Source: Nitrospirota bacterium
GTDB lineage: Bacteria > Nitrospirota > Thermodesulfovibrionia > Thermodesulfovibrionales > Magnetobacteriaceae
Length of the DNA: 5,439 nt
Assembly (NCBI GenBank): GCA_015232165.1
Contig: JADGAE010000147.1
Span: 1-5,439 of the forward strand
Reading direction: 5' to 3'
Under the pieces are notes generated by a model, which saw nothing but the letters and a program-made list of their open reading frames with translations, was not told the DNA's origin and did no database searches. Positions 1-5,424 of the stretch are shown here, in pieces. Made by a program: the position numbers and the translations under genes. The stretch's first letter is position 1. Each line of letters begins with the position of its first letter.

Positions 1-50
1 CGCAAGGGGAGGGGCGAGCCGCCCCGGGCACGAAGAAGTCCCCTTGACCC
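1..50. repeat. GC-rich nested hairpin element at the left window edge
   Basis: Seen directly: CAAGGGGA (3-10) has a perfect reverse complement TCCCCTTG at 39-46. Inside it GGGGC (11-15) pairs with GCCCC (21-25) around a 5-nt loop. The element is followed by GACCCC. A related layout (CAAGGAGGG ... CCCTCCTTG then GACC) occurs at 5394-5424, and the first ten bases are identical to the last ten of the window. This looks like a dispersed intergenic repeat, possibly the 3' end or terminator of a gene lying to the left. No T-tract follows the stem, so intrinsic termination is not supported. Confidence 0.5.
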
Positions 51-56
51 CATTTT

Positions 57-80
57 ACCATGCTTTCTGAAGAGGATACC
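57..80 (+). repeat. 24-bp imperfect direct repeat, copy A
   Basis: Begins ACCATGC and ends AGAGGATACC. It matches 195-218 in the same orientation at 20 of 24 positions by eye. The two copies bracket the inverted-repeat element at 94-167. Function is unknown. They could be remnants of a larger repeat unit that contains the hairpin, or a duplicated protein-binding site. Confidence 0.5.
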
Positions 81-93
81 TTTTACGCCTTCT

Positions 94-167
94 GGATTCC
101 TGTTTACACAGGGATGACGGACTTGCTAAAACGGCTATAACTGTCATTGTCGCGAAAGCGGGAATCC
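94..167 (+). repeat. Inverted-repeat (MITE-like) intergenic element, copy 1
   Basis: Two 25-nt arms, 94-118 (GGATTCC...GATGAC) and 143-167 (GTCATTG...GGAATCC), are imperfect reverse complements separated by 24 nt. As RNA they pair along most of their length when G-U pairs are allowed, with mismatches clustered in the middle of the stem. A second copy with nearly identical arms and a different centre lies at 2145-2210, in the same orientation. The pattern is like the small GGATTCCCGC/GCGGGAATGAC palindromes dispersed between genes in many bacterial genomes. Both copies here sit upstream of a ThrC-family gene, so a role in mRNA processing or control is possible but unproven. Confidence 0.75.
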
Positions 168-337
168 ATGTCTTTAAACCACAAAATAAAAATTACCATG
201 CCTTTTTTAGAGGATACCAAATGAAATTAGATTCACAGCAAATTAAGACTTTTAAAAAACAGTTGAGATTAATTAAAATACAGTGGTGCAGTACATTGCA
301 GCAGATATAAATGCTTTGAAAGAAAGGAGGTTAACAG
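168..337 (+). promoter_or_regulatory. AT-rich leader of the first ThrC-like gene
   Basis: This stretch is clearly more AT-rich than the genes and most likely holds the promoter of the cluster. A weak sigma70-like pair can be proposed: TTTAAA (251-256), 17-nt spacer, TAAAAT (274-279). Another AT-rich hexamer, TATAAA, lies at 306-311. The leader ends with a strong ribosome site AAAGGAGG (323-330), 7 nt before the ATG at 338. I see no recognisable T-box, SAM or other riboswitch and no terminator with a T-run. The exact promoter is not established. Confidence 0.35.
195..218 (+). repeat. 24-bp imperfect direct repeat, copy B
   Basis: Second copy of the 57-80 repeat (ACCATGC ... AGAGGATACC), with four differences clustered in the central T-rich part. 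It lies 27 nt after the right arm of the inverted-repeat element. Its GAGGA (210-214) sits 6 nt before an ATG at 221 that opens a 29-codon reading frame. Confidence 0.5.
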
Positions 338-1570
338 ATGGGTTTTGTTGTAGGATTGAAGTGCCGTGAGTGTGCAAGGGAGTATGCCGTGGAGCCGATT
401 TACGTGTGTGAGTTTTGTTTTGGTCCCCTTGAGGTCGTCTATGACTACAAGAAGGTAAAGAAGGTCCTCACAAGGAAAAAGATACTCCAACGGGAGAAGA
501 ACCTGTGGAGGTACCGGGAGCTCTTGCCCATAGACGGCGAACCGCAGGTGGGATTACATTCGGGCTTCACCCCTCTGGTTGAGACCAGGAACCTTGCCAG
601 GGCACTTGGGGTCAAGAACCTGTTTGTCAAGGATGATACCGTGGTGCATCCCACGCTTTCGTTTAAGGACAGGGTCGTGGCGGTTGCCCTGACAAAGGCA
701 AAGGAGTTCGGCTTTGATACGGTATCGTGTGCCTCAACCGGGAACCTGGCTCATTCCGTTTCGGCCCACGGCGCTAAATCCGGCCTGAAGAGGTTTATAT
801 TTATACCCGCCACACTGGAGGCCAGTAAGATCGTGGCATCACTGATTTATGAGCCTAACCTTATAGCCGTTGACGGTAACTATGACGAGGTCAACCGTTT
901 GTGCAGCGAAATCGCCAATAAGTATAAGTGGGCGTTTGTAAACATCAACATACGACCGTTTTATGCCGAAGGTTCAAAGACGCTCGGCTTTGAGACGATA
1001 GAGCAGTTGGACTGGAATGCCCCTGACAACGTGGTTGTGCCATGTGCCAGCGGATCATTGCTGACCAAGGTCTGGAAGAGCTTTAAGGAGTTCCATGAGC
1101 TTGGGATCATAAAGAAGCTCCACACGAAGGTCTTTGCCGCCCAGGCTGAGGGTTGTAACCCCATAGTCAGCGCAATAAAAAACAAGATCGACGTCATCAA
1201 ACCGATTAAGCCACACACCATTGCCAAGTCCCTTGCCATAGGAAATCCAGCCGACGGATACTATGCCTTGAAGATCATCCAGGAAACCGGCGGACATGGT
1301 GAGGACGTAACCGATGAGGAGATCATCGACGGCATAAAGCTGTTGGCGCGCACCGAAGGCATATTCGCCGAGACGGCTGGCGGGGTCACCGTGGCGGTCA
1401 CTCGCAAGCTGATTGAGCAGGGCCTGATCGGTAAAAACGAGACTACGGTTATCTGTGTAACCGGCAACGGACTCAAGACACAGGAGGCGCTTACCGGCAA
1501 GACCGTTACGGCGCATCATATATCACCAAACATGGACTCCTTTGAGGAAGTACTAAAAAAGATCATATAA
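338..1570 (+). CDS. Threonine synthase-like PLP enzyme with N-terminal zinc ribbon
   Basis: A 410-aa fold-type II PLP enzyme of the threonine synthase (ThrC) family. Residues 9-27 carry four cysteines (CxxC at 9/12 and 24/27), a zinc ribbon found in one ThrC subgroup. The PLP lysine is K110 in HPTLSFKDR. CASTGN (131-136) supplies the Asn expected near the cofactor ring, and VTGNGLK lies near the C terminus. The ATG at 338 has a strong AAAGGAGG 7 nt upstream. Canonical ThrC converts O-phosphohomoserine to threonine in the cytosol. This copy differs from the paralogue at 2242: H replaces N before PT, NLAHS replaces NTSAS, ASGSL replaces the GNAGN phosphate loop, and the NS...R segment is NINIRPFYAEG. 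It is followed 16 nt later by a sulfur carrier, so it may instead be a carrier-dependent cysteine or homocysteine synthase. The family is sure; the substrate is not. Confidence 0.93.
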   Translation: MGFVVGLKCRECAREYAVEPIYVCEFCFGPLEVVYDYKKVKKVLTRKKILQREKNLWRYRELLPIDGEPQVGLHSGFTPLVETRNLARALGVKNLFVKDDTVVHPTLSFKDRVVAVALTKAKEFGFDTVSCASTGNLAHSVSAHGAKSGLKRFIFIPATLEASKIVASLIYEPNLIAVDGNYDEVNRLCSEIANKYKWAFVNINIRPFYAEGSKTLGFETIEQLDWNAPDNVVVPCASGSLLTKVWKSFKEFHELGIIKKLHTKVFAAQAEGCNPIVSAIKNKIDVIKPIKPHTIAKSLAIGNPADGYYALKIIQETGGHGEDVTDEEIIDGIKLLARTEGIFAETAGGVTVAVTRKLIEQGLIGKNETTVICVTGNGLKTQEALTGKTVTAHHISPNMDSFEEVLKKII

Positions 1571-1586
1571 AATTTATGGAGGCTTT

Positions 1587-1865
1587 ATGTCTGTAAAAGT
1601 CAGGATTCCCACCCCCTTACAAAGGCTGACGGAGGGAAAACAGGAGGTTGAGGCCAACCCCGGTACCATCATAACCATTGTGGGAGAGTTGGACGCCAAG
1701 TATCCGGGTATTTCCGAGCGGATATCCGAGGGCGGAAAGATAAGGAGATTTGTCAACATGTATGTAAACGAAGAAGATATACGCTTTTTAAAGGCAGAGG
1801 AGACCGTTGTAAAGGACGGCGATGAGATATCCATCGTACCTGCCATAGCAGGTGGCTGCTTTTGA
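1587..1865 (+). CDS. MoaD/ThiS/CysO-family sulfur carrier protein with GGCF tail
   Basis: A 92-aa ubiquitin-fold sulfur carrier. Such proteins carry sulfur as a C-terminal thiocarboxylate made by an E1-like (MoeB/ThiF) enzyme. The sequence closely follows mycobacterial CysO as I recall it: an IPTPLQ start, YPGISERI (residues 46-53), RFVNMYVNEEDIRF (61-74), and a VPAIAGG end. Unlike CysO, which stops at Gly-Gly, this protein continues with Cys-Phe before TGA (codons GGT GGC TGC TTT). QbsE of Pseudomonas thioquinolobactin synthesis has the same extension, and the JAMM protease QbsD removes it. The ATG at 1587 follows GGAGG (1578-1582) by 4 nt. It lies 16 nt after the ThrC-like gene and 17 nt before the NIL gene, so it is almost certainly co-transcribed. 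MoaD or ThiS roles for molybdopterin or thiamine are less likely given this context. Confidence 0.93.
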   Translation: MSVKVRIPTPLQRLTEGKQEVEANPGTIITIVGELDAKYPGISERISEGGKIRRFVNMYVNEEDIRFLKAEETVVKDGDEISIVPAIAGGCF

Positions 1866-1882
1866 AGGCCAAGGGAGATAAC

Positions 1883-2119
1883 ATGAAGAAGCGTATAAAA
1901 CTTACCTTTCCGCAGCACCTGATCAAGGAACCGGTTATCTACACGGTGGCCAAGAAGTATGACGTCATACCCAACATCAGGCGTGCTCGTGTGACGGAGA
2001 CCGTCGGTGAGATGATCCTGGAGATCGATGGCAAGGAAGACAAGGTTGAACTGGCTATTGAGGGTCTTAGAGAGGCAGGCGTGGACGTAGAACTTGTCGA
2101 AGGAGATATAATCCAATAG
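1883..2119 (+). CDS. Stand-alone NIL-domain protein
   Basis: A 78-aa protein consisting only of a NIL domain: KRIKLTFPQHLIKEPVIYTVAKKYD, then VIPNIRRARVTET and a GVDVELVEGD end. NIL is a small ACT/ferredoxin-like fold known from the C terminus of the MetN methionine ABC transporter, where it binds methionine, and fused to ferredoxin in the methanogen protein needed to make homocysteine from sulfide. ATG at 1883 is chosen because GGGAG (1873-1877) sits 5 nt upstream. An in-frame TTG at 1862 overlapping the previous stop would add seven residues but has no clear ribosome site. No ferredoxin cysteines or membrane segments are present. A regulatory amino-acid sensor or a partner of the carrier and PLP enzyme are both possible. 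Confidence 0.88.
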   Translation: MKKRIKLTFPQHLIKEPVIYTVAKKYDVIPNIRRARVTETVGEMILEIDGKEDKVELAIEGLREAGVDVELVEGDIIQ

Positions 2120-2144
2120 GGTGAGCTATGGTTTCGCACTTTCC

Positions 2145-2210
2145 GGATTCCTGTTTACACAGAAATGACATTGAATGCCTTTACTGTCATTGTCGCGAAA
2201 ACGGGAATCC
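2145..2210 (+). repeat. Inverted-repeat (MITE-like) intergenic element, copy 2
   Basis: Second copy of the 94-167 element in the same orientation. Its arms at 2145-2169 and 2186-2210 are separated by a 16-nt centre unrelated to the 24-nt centre of copy 1. The arms differ from copy 1 at three positions. One turns a G-U pair into U-A and another turns a G-U pair into A-U, while the third falls at an existing mismatch, so the stem is kept. It occupies most of the 122-nt gap between the NIL gene and thrC, ending 20 nt before the thrC ribosome site. It could be a processing site or a weak transcription block dividing the cluster. Confidence 0.75.
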
Positions 2211-2241
2211 ATCTTTAGGAAGAATAGTAAAAGGAGGATAA

Positions 2242-3348
2242 ATGATCAAGGAAGACAACCCGGATGGCATATCAGTGAAGAAAGGCACGGCGTGGGGTGG
2301 TATTATCGATACATACAGGGATTACCTGCCGGTTAGTGCTAGCACGCCGATTGTTTCGCTAAACGAGGGTAATACGCCCTTGATCAGCGCCGGAAATTTG
2401 TGTGGAAAGATAGGGCTTGAGGGCAGGGTGTACTTTAAGTTCGACGGTCTTAATCCCACCGGTTCGTTTAAGGACCGCGGAATGACGATGGCCATATCCA
2501 AGACCATTGAGGAGGGCAGCAGGGCGGTCATCTGTGCCTCTACGGGCAATACCTCCGCATCTGCGGCGGCATATGCGGCCAGGGCCGGGATCAGTTGCAT
2601 AGTGTTGATCCCCGAGGGCAAGATAGCGCTTGGCAAACTGGCGCAGGCCCTCATACATGGCGCCGTGGTGTTGCAGATAAAGGGGAATTTTGACGTGGCC
2701 CTGTCAATAGTCAGGACGGTGGTGGAGAAGTACCCGATAACCTTGGTCAACTCCATAAACCCCTACCGGATAGAGGGTCAGAAGACGGCGGCCTTTGAGG
2801 TCTGCGATCAACTGGGTGTTGCCCCTGACTACCATGTCCTGCCGGTGGGCAATGCCGGCAACATCACCGCCTATTGGAAGGGCTACAACGAGTACAAGGC
2901 AAAGGCAAAGATCAACATGCTTCCCGTTATGGTAGGTATCCAGGCGGCGGGGGCCGCGCCCATAGTCAGGGGCTGCGTGGTGAAAAACCCCGAGACAATA
3001 GCCTCTGCCATCCGGATCGGTAACCCCGCTAGTTGGAAGTTCGCACAACAGGCCAGAGATGACTCCGGCGGCGTCATAGACATGGTCACCGACGAAGAGA
3101 TACTGGATGCCTATGCCCTGGTTGCAAAGGTGGAGGGCGTCTTCTGTGAGCCTGCCTCGGCGGCATCCATCGCGGGACTGATAAAACTCAATGCAAAGGG
3201 GTATTTTAAGAAAGGTGCCACTATCGTCTGCACACTCACAGGCAACGGCCTGAAAGACCCTGACACCGTCTTTAAGGTCACCAAAGACCCACTGAAGGTC
3301 TGGTCCGACCTCAACGCCGTCGAGGACTACATAAGGCAGTTGATTTGA
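2242..3348 (+). CDS. thrC: Threonine synthase
   Basis: A 368-aa fold-type II PLP enzyme. Canonical ThrC converts O-phosphohomoserine and water to threonine and phosphate, the last step of threonine synthesis, in the cytosol. Signature residues are all present: LNEGNTPL (40-47), [10 protein letters not shown] with PLP lysine K77, [10 protein letters not shown] (98-107), the NSINPYR segment (170-176) with the Asn, Ser and Arg expected at the substrate phosphate, GNAGN (203-207) as PLP-phosphate loop, and TGNGLKDP near the end. It matches the short Thermus/Bacillus-type ThrC and lacks the N-terminal zinc ribbon of the homologue at 338. ATG at 2242 has AAGGAGG (2231-2237) 4 nt upstream. It is separated from the NIL gene by a hairpin repeat, so it may be expressed partly independently. 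Of the two ThrC homologues this is the better candidate for the true threonine enzyme. Confidence 0.95.
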   Translation: MIKEDNPDGISVKKGTAWGGIIDTYRDYLPVSASTPIVSLNEGNTPLISAGNLCGKIGLEGRVYFKFDGLNPTGSFKDRGMTMAISKTIEEGSRAVICASTGNTSASAAAYAARAGISCIVLIPEGKIALGKLAQALIHGAVVLQIKGNFDVALSIVRTVVEKYPITLVNSINPYRIEGQKTAAFEVCDQLGVAPDYHVLPVGNAGNITAYWKGYNEYKAKAKINMLPVMVGIQAAGAAPIVRGCVVKNPETIASAIRIGNPASWKFAQQARDDSGGVIDMVTDEEILDAYALVAKVEGVFCEPASAASIAGLIKLNAKGYFKKGATIVCTLTGNGLKDPDTVFKVTKDPLKVWSDLNAVEDYIRQLI

Positions 3349-3359
3349 ACATGTAACGG

Positions 3360-3857
3360 TTGCGCGTGAAGAGGATCCTCATTATACGCTCTACGGGGTT
3401 TCAACACCTGGACAGGATACTAGGAAGGTTAAAAGGCAAGTACCCGCAGGGTGAGATATGCCTGCTGACCCATCAACACGGCAAACCCCTTGCCGAAAAA
3501 TATGCCGACATTCATCACGTCTACGTTTATCCACACACGGGTGCCTTTAGCCTCCTAAGGGTACCTGATGCGCTTAAGAGGGAGACCTTTGACGTTGTCA
3601 TCGTACCGGTAGGAAACATAACCGGTTCGGGGTTCTTGAACGTCCTGCTGTTGTCCTTCCGGATAAGGGCGGACAGCCGCCTTGTGTGCAACATATCATT
3701 GGGCTTCAAGCCCTTGACCCGTCCGGTCTTAATAACATCACTGTTGAAAAGCAGTGTCTATACGGCAATCGCAGGGATAATGACGGTTGTAGCATCGCCG
3801 CTGTTTCTTCTGCTTTGGATACTTAACTCGTTCCAAGACGGAAAAAGCGAGGATTAG
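3360..3857 (+). CDS. GT9-like N-terminal domain protein with C-terminal membrane helix (hypothetical)
   Basis: A 165-aa protein. Its start KRILIIRSTGFQHLDRILG, the YPQGEICLLT strand, DIHHVYVYP (50-58) and FDVVIVPVG (77-85) follow the Rossmann-like N-terminal half of glycosyltransferase family 9 (heptosyltransferase-type). The C-terminal nucleotide-sugar binding half is missing. Instead residues about 133-155 form a hydrophobic stretch with the look of a membrane helix, followed by a short charged tail. No frame-shifted remainder of a full GT9 is seen downstream, where the next gene starts 35 nt later. The start is uncertain: TTG at 3360 or GTG at 3366, both without a clear ribosome site, 11-17 nt after the thrC stop, suggesting coupling. 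A catalytic role is doubtful; a membrane-attached remnant or accessory protein for envelope sugars is possible. Confidence 0.72.
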   Translation: MRVKRILIIRSTGFQHLDRILGRLKGKYPQGEICLLTHQHGKPLAEKYADIHHVYVYPHTGAFSLLRVPDALKRETFDVVIVPVGNITGSGFLNVLLLSFRIRADSRLVCNISLGFKPLTRPVLITSLLKSSVYTAIAGIMTVVASPLFLLLWILNSFQDGKSED

Positions 3858-3892
3858 TTTGGCAATGTCAGATTAAGCAGACATAGGCCTGA

Positions 3893-5347
3893 GTGCGTGG
3901 AGAGATTCAGTTAAGCAGCCTTTACAAACGGCTTGTTAAATTCCTGTCGGAGTGTTATCCCGGCTGTGAGGTGTACATCGTTGGCGGTACTGTAAGGGAC
4001 ATCCTGACGGGGCGTACCCTCAAGGATGTGGATGTTGCCCTCAACGGCGACCCTGTTGCAGTGGCGAGGGCATTTGCCGCAGCAGTTGGAGGCAGCTTTG
4101 TGTGGCTTCACCAGGGGTGGGCCATTCCTGGCAAGAAATCCTCTCCTACAGCCAGAGTAATCAAAGGCAACGGCGTTGTTGACTTTACTGCGCTGCGAGG
4201 AGGCAGCCTTGCGACGGACCTCTTAGGCAGGGACTTTACGATCAACGCCCTTGCCATGCCCCTGGACGCCCTCTCCGGTGATACCGGCAATCTCAGGATA
4301 CAGGATGTCACCACAGGGCTGGACGACCTCGGAGAAGGCATCATCAGGATGGTCAACAGGGAAAACCTCGTGGAAGACCCCCTGAGACTCCTGCGTGCAT
4401 ACCGGTTTAGCTCCCAATTGGGATTCCGGATCGAGTCCAAAACCCTATACACAATAACCGAACTAAGGACGCTGATCCACAGGGCCGCAGCCGAACGGAT
4501 ATGGAGCGAACTAAAGGCGATCCTTGCCACGGATAACTCTGCCGCGGCCATTGGGTCGATGGTTGACAACGGCCTTCTGTTTGAGTTGATCCCCGAGTTG
4601 CGTGCCACAAAGGCAGTGACGCAGAACGCACATCACAACCTCGACGTCTTGCAGCACACGATGGCTGCATACCAGGCAGCCGAGGCCGAAACCAACGACC
4701 CCCAAGGCAGGGGCCTGCCGTATCACGAGGGCTTTGTGCAGTACCTCGAACAACCATCAGCGACGATGGCCATCCTCAAGCTGGCCGTCCTGTTCCACGA
4801 CATCGGAAAACCCCAGACAAGGGCAGTCGACGACAACGCTCGGGTCACCTTTTACGACCACAGCAGGGTCGGTGCCGAAATGGCCGGGGACATACTCCTG
4901 CGATTTAAGGCATCCCAGCGGGAGGTGGCTCTTACCTGCAAGCTCGTTCTCAATCACATGAGGCTCTCCCACGCCTCTTGCAGAGAACTTGCCGACAGCA
5001 AGCGGGCAATGGTCAGGCTCTTAAACAAGGTCGGCTCTGACATCTACGCACTGATAATCATTGCCCTTGCGGATACACAGGCAAAGACGCTATCCTATAG
5101 GGATGAGGTTATACATATGGCCGGAGACATCTTGAGGTTCTACCACGAGGAGTACATGCCCCGTGCCCTGGTACCAAGGTTTATTACCGGCCACGACCTG
5201 ATTGATGGCTTTGGCTTGAGGCCGTCACCGGAGTTCAGGTTGATACTGGAACATGTAAACAACAAGGCCCTTGAGGGCACTATCAACTCAAGGCAGGATG
5301 CCCTCTCAGCAGTGAGGGCCTATCTGGAGGAAGGGAAAGAGAAATAA
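3893..5347 (+). CDS. cca: CCA tRNA nucleotidyltransferase / poly(A) polymerase family protein with HD domain
   Basis: A 484-aa class II nucleotidyltransferase, which adds CCA, part of CCA, or poly(A) to RNA 3' ends. Residues 28-47 hold the VGGTVRD...KDVDV signature, with D45 and D47 as the metal-binding pair. LLGRDFTINALAM (110-122) and EDPLRLLRAYRF (161-172) are the flexible-loop and nucleotide-reading motifs, and ERIWSELKAIL (201-211) the RNA-binding head region. An HD phosphohydrolase-type domain follows: H247/H248 and H255, HD at 302-303 in FHDIGKP, H323, and D394. The HD domain argues for Cca-type rather than PcnB. Some bacteria split CC- and A-addition between two such enzymes, and sequence alone does not exclude that here. 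GTG at 3893 is the first possible start because an in-frame TGA lies directly before it; its ribosome site is weak. The C-terminal KEK comes from the first units of a 9-bp minisatellite. Confidence 0.9.
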   Translation: MRGEIQLSSLYKRLVKFLSECYPGCEVYIVGGTVRDILTGRTLKDVDVALNGDPVAVARAFAAAVGGSFVWLHQGWAIPGKKSSPTARVIKGNGVVDFTALRGGSLATDLLGRDFTINALAMPLDALSGDTGNLRIQDVTTGLDDLGEGIIRMVNRENLVEDPLRLLRAYRFSSQLGFRIESKTLYTITELRTLIHRAAAERIWSELKAILATDNSAAAIGSMVDNGLLFELIPELRATKAVTQNAHHNLDVLQHTMAAYQAAEAETNDPQGRGLPYHEGFVQYLEQPSATMAILKLAVLFHDIGKPQTRAVDDNARVTFYDHSRVGAEMAGDILLRFKASQREVALTCKLVLNHMRLSHASCRELADSKRAMVRLLNKVGSDIYALIIIALADTQAKTLSYRDEVIHMAGDILRFYHEEYMPRALVPRFITGHDLIDGFGLRPSPEFRLILEHVNNKALEGTINSRQDALSAVRAYLEEGKEK

Positions 5348-5391
5348 GAGAAATAAGGGAAATAAGAGAAAGAAGAGAAAGAAGAAAGAAA
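5338..5391 (+). repeat. 9-bp purine-rich minisatellite overlapping the last stop codon
   Basis: Six consecutive 9-nt units can be read: AGAGAAATA twice, AGGGAAATA once, AGAGAAAGA twice, then the degenerate AGAAAGAAA. The first unit spans the final codons and stop of the cca-like gene. Because the unit is a multiple of three, three TAA codons occur in the same frame at 5345, 5354 and 5363, and the later units (GAG AAA GAA) would read as Glu/Lys if the stops were bypassed. Confidence 0.8.
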
Positions 5392-5393
5392 GA

Positions 5394-5421
5394 CAAGGAG
5401 GGCGGCTCTGCCCCCTCCTTG
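5394..5421 (+). terminator. Strong GC-rich stem-loop after cca, possible transcript end
   Basis: CAAGGAGGG (5394-5402) and CCCTCCTTG (5413-5421) are perfect reverse complements around a 10-nt loop, 46 nt beyond the cca stop. It is the only strong hairpin in a place where the transcript could end, but no T-run follows, so it is not a textbook intrinsic terminator. It could protect the 3' end of the mRNA or simply be a dispersed repeat related to the element at 1-50. Confidence 0.45.
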
Positions 5422-5424
5422 ACC

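Noticed and set aside
60..140. 26-codon + strand frame starting in the first direct repeat
   Set aside because: It runs through the left arm of the hairpin repeat, has no ribosome site and shows no similarity to a known peptide.
168..337. Riboswitch or T-box before the first ThrC-like gene
   Set aside because: No T-box sequence, SAM-type helices or terminator with T-run could be recognised; the region is simply AT-rich.
1055..1519. 154-codon minus-strand frame inside the ThrC-like gene
   Set aside because: Antisense shadow of a clear PLP enzyme; no recognisable domain and no ribosome-site evidence.
1587..1865. Carrier as molybdopterin MoaD or thiamine ThiS
   Set aside because: The internal segments match CysO more closely, there are no moa or thi genes nearby, and the tail is not a plain GG end.
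1574..2116. 180-codon open frame on the minus strand opposite the carrier and NIL genes
   Set aside because: It is fully covered by two well-recognised + strand genes with good ribosome sites, and its translation shows no family resemblance.
94..2210. Hairpin repeats as a CRISPR array
   Set aside because: Only two copies about 2 kb apart with genes between them; no regular spacers and no cas genes.
4108..4608. 166-codon minus-strand frame inside the cca-like gene
   Set aside because: Antisense shadow of conserved nucleotidyltransferase motifs; composition is Ser/Arg/Pro-rich as expected from the opposite strand.
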